This document shows, piece by piece, positions 46,253 through 55,289 of a stretch of DNA of 64,000 nucleotides. The notes under the pieces were generated by a model. It had not been told where the DNA came from. It saw only the letters and a list, made by a program, of their open reading frames with translations, and ran no database searches. The stretch is from contig NZ_JBBOYW010000001.1 in the NCBI RefSeq assembly GCF_038008325.1, positions 1,168,001-1,232,000 of the forward strand, read 5' to 3'. Position 1 is the stretch's first letter, and every line of letters begins with the position of its first letter. Origin of the DNA: Lysinibacillus sp. FSL K6-0232. GTDB lineage: Bacteria > Bacillota > Bacilli > Bacillales_A > Planococcaceae. The position numbers were made by a program, and so were the translations under genes.

Positions 46253-46946
46253 ATGCAGGATTTACCGAAACTTTACGCATACTGGCTGCAATAATAAGAT
46301 ACAGTAAGATGCTAAAAAGAAGTAGCCCGCTAATAAGTGTTGCAATGGATGATGCTGTTAGGAAGTCAAACAATGGGGAATACCACTCGAAAATCACCAT
46401 TAAAATCGGAATAAACGCAAGCAAGCCAAGAAAACTATAGCCGCCTAATATCCCTAAACGATAAAACACAACATTTAAAAGAAGACCAGAGCTAAGGCAG
46501 AATAATAGTAAAACAGTATCCAAAGCCATCATTTGTAAAAATGAAGGGGATGTACCAAAAAATAAAATTGGATGGATAATAAGTACATCTTTGACATGTA
46601 ATAAGCTTGAAACGTAAGAAATAATTTTATGTGCACAAGCAATGATAAACACACCTATAAGGCTCCAGCTAATAAAAAATAGTCCAATATTCAACATATA
46701 TTGCTGGCGGCTAACATCAAGCTTTAAAAAATAAGGTAAAGTTTTATTTAAAAACTTAGCTGCCATTGAACTATAGAAAATATAGACGGGAATGGATATC
46801 GTCATAGCAAATGTTACATATTGACCAAAAAATGCATCTATAAAAAATGCCAATAGTATAATGGAACATAAAATGCCCCAAAAAATAATAATATTTTTCT
46901 TATAGCTTTGAATGAGAATATAAAAGCTACCCTTTAATGTTGTCAT
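46251..46946 (-). CDS. ABC-2 type permease-like membrane protein
   Basis: 231 aa with about six membrane helices, starting TTLKGSFYILIQSYKKNIII. No conserved catalytic motif. It is an intact ORF whose ATG (46944-46946) overlaps the TGA of the upstream ATPase remnant (ATGA), showing that the two formed a translationally coupled ABC export pair. With the ATPase ruined, this permease probably has no partner here. Function and substrate are unknown. Confidence 0.75.
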   Translation of the reverse strand: MTTLKGSFYILIQSYKKNIIIFWGILCSIILLAFFIDAFFGQYVTFAMTISIPVYIFYSSMAAKFLNKTLPYFLKLDVSRQQYMLNIGLFFISWSLIGVFIIACAHKIISYVSSLLHVKDVLIIHPILFFGTSPSFLQMMALDTVLLLFCLSSGLLLNVVFYRLGILGGYSFLGLLAFIPILMVIFEWYSPLFDFLTASSIATLISGLLLFSILLYLIIAASMRKVSVNPA

Positions 46947-47690
46947 TTTCCTGACCTCGCCTTCTGTTTACTTAAATACACCAGCATATCTTGTAGAGAA
47001 ACCGATTCAAGCTTGACATTTTGTATGGACAATTGCAACCATTTCTTGCATAAACATATGTTGATGGATAATGGCTAATTCACCAATGGCCGCTACAACA
47101 TCAGTAGCATTAACCTTAACCGCAACAATATGCTGATACCATTCATCAGCCGTTTTTTGAAGTAATAGCTGCCCTTCTTGTAAAATAAAAAATTCCTCAA
47201 ATAATTCACTAGCTTCGTCAGTTAAATGTGTCGATAAAATATATAATCGTGGATTATCAATTTGCTGGTCGATTAGCAAATCATAAAACATACTACGTGC
47301 TGCCACATCTAAGCCAATATAGGGCTAATGGCTGCATTGCTTGCAAAGCCTGTAATAATGCCAAGTGCAGATACCATACCCTTTGATAGGCTCCGCACTT
47401 TATCCTTTGGATTTAGCGCAAATGCTTGCAGCAATTCATGTGCAAGCTCCTCATCCCATTTTGGATAGAAAAAGCTGTTTGCCTTTAATGCTTGCGCAAT
47501 GGTCATATCTTCTTGAAAGTTGCCGCTCTCAGCGATAAAGTAAATATCACGTAAAGTAGAAGGGGCGTTGAAAACATTGTCCCCATTGACTAAAATTGTG
47601 CCGTTTGTTGGGGCAATAAGTCCTGCTAAAAGATTTAAAAAGGTCGTTTTACCAGCGCCATTCGGAGCATGTACATATAGACAACCGTTT
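46943..47690 (-). pseudogene. Ruined ABC transporter ATP-binding gene
   Basis: Conceptual translation gives HAPNGAGKTTFLNLLAG (Walker A) near 47650 and SLSKGMVSALGIITGFAS (signature-like) near 47370. One base is then missing near 47315 and the Walker B residues (expected FDEP) are gone, leaving SPYIGLDVAARSMFYDLL. A second shift near 47010 is needed to reach VSLQDMLVYLSKQKA and the TGA at 46943-46945. The N-terminal ~30 codons are also missing. At least two frameshifts plus a truncation make it non-functional. The family is the GntR-associated (YtrB-like) ATPases. Confidence 0.85.
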
Positions 47691-47699
47691 GAAACCCTT

Positions 47700-48059
47700 G
47701 ATATACAAGGCTTTATAGAAATCTAAAGACAATTAAACACATCTATAATCACACCTAAAACATCATTTGAAAGATATTTTATCGACAGATGGCGTTTTTA
47801 AATGGGCATTTTCTTTGACCAAACAAAATGAATAGACGTAGATTGTTCTGAGAAACCATGAATTGGAAGCACAAATAATAGAATGGGTGACTGACTATTT
47901 CGTTTTGCCTGACACAGAGATAACGAACTTTCCGTTTTTCCTTTTTAATAGCTACCCTACTATTTTATTTTGAGAACAGTCTTATATGTATTGAGCTAAG
48001 TTAATCAACCTTTTTTAGATTAATTTTTATTGTTTAACCTAATTTTAACCTTCGCTCTG
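47700..48059. other. 360-bp AT-rich intergenic stretch
   Basis: No gene with a ribosome binding site. A minus-strand segment near 47830-47920 translates to PILLFVLPIHGF-like text, possibly a decayed hydrolase, but this is too short to support. TATAAT at 48060-48065 may be the -10 box of the next gene. Confidence 0.35.
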
Positions 48060-48106
48060 TATAATTTATCCACGTAAAACAAAATCAATGGAAAGGAACC
48101 ATGCAC

Positions 48107-50903
48107 ATGCAACGAAAAACCAAACAACCCCTTGCTTTTCTAGCAATAATGGTCTTATTCATGCAAATGCTATTTGGTAGTCTACCAGTAATGGCGATAG
48201 ATGAGAATAATACAATAAGCTCTATCGTCACACAAATACCTACGACCTCCGCAGATAGTGCAGCCATCACACAACAGACAACGACAGCGGATAGTGCGGT
48301 GATTTATGTGAAACAAGGAGCAAGTGGAGATGGTACAAGCTGGGCAAATGCCTTTGGCGATTTACAGTCAGCACTTGACGAAGCATCCACTAAATTAACA
48401 GCAGGAGCAACAACTGTACAAATTTGGCTGGCACAAGGGACGTATATACCATCGGAAAAAGTTGGTGGAACAACAGACCGTTATAATACCTTCCAAATGC
48501 AAAATAATGTTGCGATTTACGGGGGCTTTAATGGCACAGAAACCACTGTTACAGAACGAGATTGGAAGAATCATAAAACGATGTTAAGTGGGGATATTGA
48601 TAATACCCCAACGGATAATACAGGAAATGCTTATCGTGTCTTTTATCATCCATCTGGCTTGAATTTAAATGATACGGCGATTTTAGATGGTGTAACCATT
48701 ACAGGAGGAAATGCGGATCATCCAGATACTCCAGAAAGGAATGGGGGCGGTATGTACAATGCTAATAGTAGCCCTTCACTTACGAATGTGATATTCAGTA
48801 GCAATACCGCATCTTATTATGGAGGGCATGTACAATACTTATAGTAGCCCCTCTCTCACAAATGTGATGTTCAGTAGCAATGCCGCATTATCTTATGGAG
48901 GTGGCATGTATAATGCTAATAGTAACCCTTCTCTCACGAATGTGACGTTTAGTAACAATACCGTATCTTCTGTCCTCAGCGGTGGCGGGGGCATGTACAA
49001 TGCTAATAGTAGCCCCTCTCTCACGAATGTGATGTTCAGTAGCAATACCGCATCTTATAGCGTAGGTGGGGGCATGTACAATGTTAATAGTAGCCCCTCT
49101 CTCACAAATGTGACGTTTGATCGCAATGCCGCAGCTTTTGGAGGGGGCATGTACAATTCCTATAGTAGTAGCCCCACCCTAACAAACGTCACAATGATTG
49201 GCAATAAAGGCACAAACGCTATTTATGGCGGCAGTGCAAACAGTAAAATTCACAATAGTATTATCGTAGGTAATGCTGGCAACCCAGCACTTGCTAACTA
49301 TAGTGGTACGATTGAAAATAGCTTATTGGATGTAGAAGAAAATGGGCAGGTGCTAGCCAAATTTCATCAGTCAACAACGGATATACAACCTGATACGTAC
49401 ACACCAGACGCTATTTTCATTGACCCAAATCAGCAAGATTATCAACTACGAGCAGGGTCGCCCGCGATTAATAAAGGAAACAATGCGCTCAATACACAAT
49501 CGACTGACCTTTTAGGCAACCCACGTAGGCAAGGTAGCTTCATCGATTTAGGCGCGTATGAATCGGAATTCGCTTACCATGTAATGTATGAAGCAAATGG
49601 CGCAACAGGTGATATACCTGTTGATAAACTGACTTATAAACAAGGCGGTGCTGTAAACATACAAAATCGTGGCAACTTAGCAAGAACAGGTTTTACATTT
49701 ACAGGCTGGAATACACAAGCAGATGGTCAAGGACAGGACTATGCTGAAAATGCCTCTTTCACAATGAACGCACAAAATCAGACATTCTATGCAAAATGGA
49801 CAACAAACCCAACCTATACAGTGACCTACGATAAAAATGGCGCAACAGGCGGTACTGTGCCAAAAGACAATGGAGTCTACGAAGAAAATGACCATGTAAC
49901 CGTACAAGGCAATAGCGGTCAGCTCGTCAGAACAGGCTATATATTCAAGGGTTGGAACACGCAAGCAGATGGTAAAGGAACATCCTATGCTGAAAATGCA
50001 ACATTTCTAATGGGAAAAACCAATGTGACACTGTATGCCGAGTGGACAGCGAACCCACCCGCAACAGGCGGAGGCAGTAATCCACCATCTGTATCGAATG
50101 GCAACGACTACTCACCACCAACAAAAGTAACCATCACCTTGCAGACGAATGGTGGCACAGCTTTACAACCAATCGAAATACCCTACAACACAAAAATAAG
50201 TGATATACCTCGCCCAACAAGAGAAGGTTATCGTTTTGACGGTTGGTATCAAGATGAAGCACTGACAAAGCCATGGGCAGAGGAAACGATTGTGCGAGAA
50301 AATATCTCGCTTTACGCAAAATGGACAGCATTATCTGTGGAAGAGCCAAAGCAGCCACAAGAACCGCCATTACCAAAGCCAAACGTGACATTTCGTGATG
50401 TAGAAAGACATTGGGCAAAAGATATGATTGAGGAACTAGCAGCACTAGGCATTATTCAAGGCTATGAGGATGGGTCTTTTCGTCCAAACGCACCGATTAG
50501 TCGTATGCATGTGGCAGTGTTATTGACGAGAGCCTTTTCACTCGAAACAGTAAGAACCGCTGAGGATTTCTCAGATGTACCTAAAAATCATCCTTACTAT
50601 GAGGCGATTGCGATATTACAACAAGCAGGCATTGTAGATGGGGCAAATGGTGCGTTCCTCCCAGCAGAAAATATGACAAGAGCACAATTAGCGAAAGTCC
50701 TTGTGGGCGTACTAGGGCTAACACCACAAGGCACAAGTTCATTTAAAGATGTAGATAGCCAACATTGGAGTGCAGGCTATATTGCGGTGTTAGAGCGTGA
50801 AGGCATTGCATTAGGCGATAATGGCAATTTCCGCCTAAATGAACCTGTTACAAGAGCGCAGTTTGTTGCCTTTTTATATCGGATTATGCGAATAGAAAAA
50901 TAA
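48107..50903 (+). pseudogene. S-layer-anchored beta-helix surface protein, frameshifted
   Basis: Signal peptide MQRKTKQPLAFLAIMVLFMQ, then a pectate-lyase-like/parallel beta-helix region (WANAFGDLQSALDEA, VAIYGGFNGTETT). Six repeats of GGGMYNANSSPSLTNV type follow, then a second beta-helix part ending GNPRRQGSFIDLGAYES. Next are three Listeria-Bacteroides (InlB B-type) repeats (GYIFKGWNTQADGKGTSYAE) and three SLH domains (FRDVERHWAKDMIEEL...) that bind pyruvylated wall polymer. The frame breaks at about 48823: GGAGGGCATG in repeat 2 lacks two bases compared with GGAGGGGGCATG at 49138. The downstream frame (48819-50903) is open. ATG 48107 follows GAAAGGA. Confidence 0.85.
48738..49205 (+). repeat. 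Six tandem 70-90-bp coding repeats in the surface protein
   Basis: Each unit reads GGCATGTACAATGCTAATAG, then SSPSLTNV codons and an F-SSNTAS segment. Units begin near 48742, 48826, 48901, 48988, 49072 and 49144. Each starts in a G-rich run of 3 to 6 G. Confidence 0.85.
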
Positions 50904-51024
50904 CCATTTCATAAGAAAACCTGAATAATTATCGTCACATGTTCATGGAGGAGGATGGCATGAACATGTGCCGTATTTTCACTTGTTAAGCATTTTCAAT
51001 CAAGTGAAAAGATTGTTTATTTGT

Positions 51025-51503
51025 CTAGTAGAAGTAGCTTTTTTCTTTTAGCGAGATAAACTGATTACTTGTCACGATTAAATGGTCGAGTAATTCCACC
51101 CCTATTATTTCCCCTGCTTGTTGCAAGCGTTCTGTCACTACTTCATCCTCTGGACTTGGCGTACAATTGGAACGCACATGATTATGTGCCACGATGATAG
51201 ACGCCGCATTTTGCATTATTGCTGTTTTAAAGACTTCTCTTGGTGATACAAGGTTCATATCGAGTGTACCTATGTGACAGCGATGCAAAGATAACAATTC
51301 ATTTTGAGTAGACAGACAAGCCACTAAAAATATTTCTCTCCCCTCATCACTCATAAACTTGATAGCACTACTCGCAAAATCTTCTGGACTTCTTACCGTA
51401 TGCTGATTTAACTGCTCAGCAAGGTATTTCTTTGGTAACTTGCGTCTTTCTGCCCTTAATCGAATGATTTCATAGATAGGTTGGAATAATTGTTTTCTGT
51501 CAT
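51025..51503 (-). pseudogene. RadC-like JAB-domain protein with shifted N-terminus
   Basis: A RadC-type (MPN/JAMM) domain is clear: PIYEIIRLRAERRKLPKKYL, HRCHIGTLDMNLVSPREVF and AHNHVRSNC-TPSPEDE. The metal ligands HxH-x7-S-x2-D are kept but the usual PSG after HNH is VRS. The only start with a good binding site (GGAGGG then ATG at 51503) encodes MTENNYSNLSMKSFD-stop; the RadC frame is entered only by a shift near 51490. Without a shift, the open frame begins at ATG 51606 in sequence that looks non-coding. Mobile-element RadC genes of this kind are common. A biochemical role is not established. Confidence 0.7.
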
Positions 51504-51564
51504 TTTCTTTCCCTCCACGAATTTTTTCGATTGCTTGAAGCCGCAATCTCGAAGTCGGAAGGCT

Positions 51565-51799
51565 GAATTTTTTCCGATTTCTTGGTAGACCACAGAAATT
51601 CGGCATCCACTACATGGCAAGAAATTGTGGAACAATAACTCAAAAATTTTTGTGGCGATAGCCTGTTGACAAAAAATTTTGATGGTTCTTGCCATGTAGT
51701 GGGTGAAACTTAGAAAAGGACGTGTTAGGCAGAATCTGACATGTTCTTTTCTTAGTTGAACTGCCGAATTTACAGTGGCGAAAGAAATCGAATAAATTC
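51565..51799. repeat. 235-bp three-arm palindromic element
   Basis: Outer arms 51565-51605 and 51762-51799 pair imperfectly (GAATTT..TTC.GATTTCTT / CCAC.G.AAATTCGGCA). Inside are two hairpins. Hairpin A has perfect 17-bp arms CCACTACATGGCAAGAA (51607-51623) and its complement (51686-51702), plus inner arms 51640-51653/51669-51682. Hairpin B runs 51708-51757 (AACTTAGAAAAG...CTTTTCTTAGTT). It has no ORF. It lies just upstream of the radC-like gene. Confidence 0.75.
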
Positions 51800-52008
51800 T
51801 CATAATAAAAGGAATGCTTGACGCATTCCTCTCATCTTTTCTTTTTTTGCATAAATGATTTACTATCAATGTATTTAATAATTATATTAGGATGTGTCTA
51901 AAATGTTACAGAAAACAAAAAAACTTTTTATCACTTCATAATTTTACAAAATTCGACATATAAGCGATTATATAATACATATAATTACATTAAAGGAGGA
52001 AATATAAC

Positions 52009-52677
52009 ATGAAGAAAAAAATATCCATTTTATTAGCGGTATTGATGTTAACAATCTTCACTTTTTTACCTATTTCTGGACTTGCTAAAACATCAGATAA
52101 CCTTAGCCAGCAAGAAATAGAGAGCATCTTAGAAAATGAAGGTATATTATCAACAACAAATAGAGTTACTACTCTTGAAGAATTGGAGATAATAGACAAT
52201 TACTTTGAAGAAAATGCTAATGCAAAAGTTGAAAACATTGAAGAGGTATTAAAAAAATTAGATTTAGAAGATGTTGAAGTAATACCTGCCGAAGAAATCG
52301 AGCCGTTAATAAATGCTACTAGTATTCAACCATTTTTACCTAACGCTGGTATGGTAATGTTCCGTAATGTTAGCCATTCTGATACACTTTTCTATGCTAC
52401 ACTGTACGCTAGAAATATTGGTGTAGATAGCATTGACCAAATAGGTGGCAATCTTTATGGTTATGCAATATTACCAAATACGAATTATTATACACCAGTT
52501 GTTAAACAATTTTTTAATGAAACAAGTATCAAACCATTTATAGACAGAAAAATAGGAGATTACAATATTCCTCACTACAAAAATAAAGCCTCATTTATGG
52601 CTGAATATGTAGTAAGAGATGGAAGCAAAACTGTTACGCCTACCCCTGCTGGTGTTACCTTCCTTGGTATAAAATAA
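52009..52677 (+). CDS. Secreted protein of unknown function, 222 aa
   Basis: Not recognised. Signal peptide KKKISILLAVLMLTIFTFLP, cleavage probably after SGLA. The mature part has an acidic helical N-terminal segment (about 30-100, rich in E, L, N) and a beta-looking C-terminal half (MVMFRNVSHSDTLFYATLYA, YGYAILPNTNYYTPV). AAAGGAGG precedes ATG 52009 and a strong terminator follows, so it is a single-gene transcript. Base composition is more AT-rich than the core genes, suggesting transfer. Confidence 0.75.
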   Translation: MKKKISILLAVLMLTIFTFLPISGLAKTSDNLSQQEIESILENEGILSTTNRVTTLEELEIIDNYFEENANAKVENIEEVLKKLDLEDVEVIPAEEIEPLINATSIQPFLPNAGMVMFRNVSHSDTLFYATLYARNIGVDSIDQIGGNLYGYAILPNTNYYTPVVKQFFNETSIKPFIDRKIGDYNIPHYKNKASFMAEYVVRDGSKTVTPTPAGVTFLGIK

Positions 52678-52682
52678 ATAAT

Positions 52683-52732
52683 GTTAATAAAACATCTTAT
52701 GAACTATTCATTCATAAGATGTTTTATATTAT
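52683..52732. terminator. Bidirectional terminator
   Basis: AAAACATCTTATGAA pairs with TTCATAAGATGTTTT, with A-rich and T-rich flanks; shared by the two convergent genes. Confidence 0.9.
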
Positions 52733-53055
52733 TTTGGAAGTTTAAAAAAACCAGTGTCTTTTATTTCGTAGTGTGTAGAATTTTTAACCGTTTCAAAAGA
52801 ATAAAACATAAAATTACCCTCTGCAAAATCTATAAAAAAAGTTGTGTTTTCAAAATTATTCAATACATTATTAAAAAACTCAATACGATTAAAATTTTCT
52901 TCTAATTTAAATACCTCTAGTGTTTTTTCTAATGATTCTCTTAAAGCAACTCTATCAGTAACCTCTATTTTTTGCACAAATCCTTCTATGTTTCTAGGTC
53001 TACTTTCTAATATTTCTGTAATTTCACTTTCACTCAAATATTTAGAATCGCTCAT
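52729..53055 (-). CDS. Hypothetical cytosolic protein, 108 aa
   Basis: Not recognised. Acidic, mostly helical N-terminal half (SEITEILESRPRNIEGFVQK) and a short beta-rich end (FIDFAEGNFMFYSFETVKN). No signal peptide. AGGAGG lies 14 nt before ATG 53055, a long distance, so the start is uncertain. It is convergent with the secreted protein gene. It could be a small immunity-like protein, but nothing in the sequence proves that. Confidence 0.55.
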   Translation of the reverse strand: MSDSKYLSESEITEILESRPRNIEGFVQKIEVTDRVALRESLEKTLEVFKLEENFNRIEFFNNVLNNFENTTFFIDFAEGNFMFYSFETVKNSTHYEIKDTGFFKLPK

Positions 53056-53113
53056 AAATCTCTTGAATACCTCCTTATTCTATATATTTGTGTATTGCAA
53101 AATAAAAGTGCAG

Positions 53114-53274
53114 AGTATTGCAATCTAACTTGGCGTTGTGACTTTACTTGGAGTGGTAGGCATATGATAGCCTTGTTCGGCAAAGCCAGCCATTGATATA
53201 GCTAGCTTTTTAGCTTGGTACTCATAACCACAGAGGCTCCATGTCAAGTTAAAACATTGTGTAATTGCAATACT
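53114..53274. repeat. Small element with 11-bp inverted ends
   Basis: AGTATTGCAAT at 53114-53124 and ATTGCAATACT at 53264-53274 are perfect inverted repeats, with inner AACTTG (53127-53132) and CAAGTT (53245-53250). The 161-bp segment includes the minus-strand reading frame ending GYHMPTTPSKVTTPS, which I do not recognise and cannot support as a gene. The rest of 53275-53506 shows nothing. Confidence 0.45.
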
Positions 53275-53506
53275 ATGTATTTTTTCTTTGCAAATACATA
53301 TTCCTAATTTATCATTAATTTCTAAATTATTCAATAAATATTATTGTTAAATAACTTGTGAAATATACCATTTATTAAAGCTATTCTATTAATTATTTCA
53401 CCTTAAGAAAATGGTGGATTTAGGATGACCAAGAAAATTTAACTATTACGAAAACGCAGGCAAAATAGTGATAATATGAGAAGTGCCCTATAGTCCTATC
53501 ATTAAC

Positions 53507-53878
53507 CTATCTATTCACCTGCTTCTCTGAAAGCCATTGTTCCAATTCATCATCTACTACTCTCTCACCGTAGAGTGTCGTTAAAAAGGTTTTCACAGAC
53601 CCTTGATACATTGTATCTAATATACTTTTAGCTTCCCTTTTCTTGTATTCTCTAAATGTTATACAAGGGCTATAATGATTCATGCGCCATTTTCCTCTTG
53701 TTACAGATAATAATCCTTTATCAACTAATTGAGATAAAAAGGTATTGATGGTTTGTCCTTTCCAAGCTTTTTCTACAAAGATTTCTAATAATTCACTTGA
53801 TGTAACAGAACGATTCAGTTCCCAAATGATTTGCATAATTTCCATTTCGGTATTCGTTAATTTATGGAACACAGACAA
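53507..53878 (-). CDS. BlaI/MecI/CopY-family transcriptional repressor (orphan)
   Basis: 123 aa Penicillinase_R winged-helix protein: KLTNTEMEIMQIIWELNRSV, then SSELLEIFVEKAWKGQTINT, FLSQLVDKGLL and a C-terminal dimer helix set. TTG 53878 was chosen because GAGGTG (53885-53890) is 6 nt before it; the GTG at 53887 lies inside that site. Such repressors normally sit with a BlaR1/MecR1 sensor or a beta-lactamase/copper gene, but none is adjacent here; an ISL3 element lies upstream. Confidence 0.85.
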   Translation of the reverse strand: MSVFHKLTNTEMEIMQIIWELNRSVTSSELLEIFVEKAWKGQTINTFLSQLVDKGLLSVTRGKWRMNHYSPCITFREYKKREAKSILDTMYQGSVKTFLTTLYGERVVDDELEQWLSEKQVNR

Positions 53879-53958
53879 ATAATTCACCTCTTTTCTATGA
53901 ACCCTTTATTTTATAAACTTCAATGATATGGTAAATATTACTATAACTTCATAGTTTT

Positions 53959-55272
53959 GGTTCTTCACCATAACTTGTGGTTGACTTCCTATTAATTCAA
54001 TAATTTCATATTTTCTATAGAAGAAAAGCGAAAACTCACGTATCGTAATTGTTGTCGAAACAAACCACGAGAGGAGTTTTCGCTTTGTACTCCAAGTTTA
54101 TCAAAATGCTATTACCGTTACCATCTTTTTTCGAAGTTTCTTTTCCATCTGACGAAGAACCAAATGTATTTCCTGCTACTGTAGGTGCTTATTCAGTGCC
54201 ATGTCCAATTTGCCAAGGGAAAACGATTCGTCATGCGCAAACATTACGTCGTTTTCGTCATGGCTATGCTTGGCACCTCGGATTTATTTGGATTGAGATG
54301 GCGATTCCACGTCATCGTTGTGTTGCTTGCGACCTCACATTTACCTATGACTTCGGTTTAGGAATTATCCAAGCGTCTTCAGCTATGTTTCGTAAAGAAC
54401 TTGTAAGGCGTTGCCACGGGCGTTCCATTGCTGATGTGGCACGTGAATATGAACTGCCCTACACGACGGTTGAGCGTTGGTATTACTTGCTGGCAGCTAA
54501 TGAATTAACGGATGAAATCGCCACTACTATTTGTGTAGACGAGTTCGCTTTGCGCAAAGGACATCATTATGCGACCAGTGTTTTAAATGCCGACTCAGGT
54601 CGTATTTTGGCAATTGTTCCTCATCGAAATCAGGACGCTATTACCACTGCTTTACAAAAAGTAACAGGTCCAATTCGTGCGGTGGTCAGTGATTTCGCTC
54701 CAGCGATGGCGAATGCGATACAAGCCGTTTATCCCACTGCGATTCATGTGCTGGATCGCTTTCATCTCGTGCAATTTTTCACCGATGCCCAGCAGCGAAG
54801 ACGCCGGTATTTAGGAGAAGCCAAAAAGCATCATCAATCGCGATTCATTGACCGTTGTTTGGCACGAAAACCTGAACAATTAACGGATGAAGAACGTGGA
54901 TTTGTTGCACAGTGGCATCAGGAAGATTTGCCTACAAAATACATTTATCAAGCATTGAATCATATGCGTTATGTACTAAAAGCAACAACGATGACACAAG
55001 CAAAACGACGATTAACAGAATGGTTTAAACGGTATCAATTTCATCTTTGTAGTGCCGTTTCTAAAATCGCAAAAACATTGAGTACACGTGAAAAAGCATT
55101 GCTAGATACCATTATTTCACCGCTATCAAATGGCATGATGGAAGGAACGAATAATAAAATTAAACTTATTAAAAGACGTGGTTTTGGCTATCGAAATGAA
55201 AACCGTTTATTTCTTCGTTTACGTTTAGAAATAGGTCACTGATTTTGTCACCCACGGCTTTTGGTGAAGAAC
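53959..55272 (+). mobile_element. ISL3-family insertion sequence, complete, with 8-bp target duplication
   Basis: 1314 bp. The left end GGTTCTTCACCATAACTTGT and the reverse complement of the right end GGTTCTTCACCAAAAGCCGT continue as GGTTGAC and GGGTGAC, giving ~27-bp inverted repeats. ATAGTTTT is directly repeated at 53951-53958 and 55273-55280, the 8-bp duplication typical of ISL3. All boundaries are intact, suggesting recent insertion. Confidence 0.95.
54085..55242 (+). CDS. ISL3-family transposase
   Basis: 385 aa. The N-terminal zinc ribbon is CPICQG...HRCVACDLTF. A helix-turn-helix (GRSIADVAREYELPYTTVERW) precedes the DDE_Tnp_ISL3 core: ICVDEFALRKGHHY, VSDFAPAMANAIQ, HVLDRFHLVQ, and the late glutamate in SNGMMEGTNNKIKLIKRRGFG. 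TTG 54085 was chosen because AGGAG ends at 54076, 8 nt before it; the open frame extends upstream without a binding site. No frameshift, so it is probably active. Confidence 0.93.
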   Translation: MYSKFIKMLLPLPSFFEVSFPSDEEPNVFPATVGAYSVPCPICQGKTIRHAQTLRRFRHGYAWHLGFIWIEMAIPRHRCVACDLTFTYDFGLGIIQASSAMFRKELVRRCHGRSIADVAREYELPYTTVERWYYLLAANELTDEIATTICVDEFALRKGHHYATSVLNADSGRILAIVPHRNQDAITTALQKVTGPIRAVVSDFAPAMANAIQAVYPTAIHVLDRFHLVQFFTDAQQRRRRYLGEAKKHHQSRFIDRCLARKPEQLTDEERGFVAQWHQEDLPTKYIYQALNHMRYVLKATTMTQAKRRLTEWFKRYQFHLCSAVSKIAKTLSTREKALLDTIISPLSNGMMEGTNNKIKLIKRRGFGYRNENRLFLRLRLEIGH

Positions 55273-55289
55273 CATAGTTTTGTGAATAT

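Noticed and set aside
47830..47920. Possible hydrolase relic on the minus strand
   Set aside because: A few suggestive residues, but no nucleophile motif or continuous frame.
51456..51869. 137-aa minus-strand frame overlapping the radC-like gene
   Set aside because: It runs through the three-arm palindrome, has no binding site at its start and unlikely composition; only its last 15 codons follow a real RBS.
52681..52905. 74-aa plus-strand frame after the secreted protein
   Set aside because: It begins in the bidirectional terminator and is antisense to the minus-strand gene.
53125..53334. 69-aa minus-strand frame ending in GYHMPTTPSKVTTPS
   Set aside because: No ribosome binding site, a poor start and no recognised family; mentioned only as part of the inverted-repeat segment.
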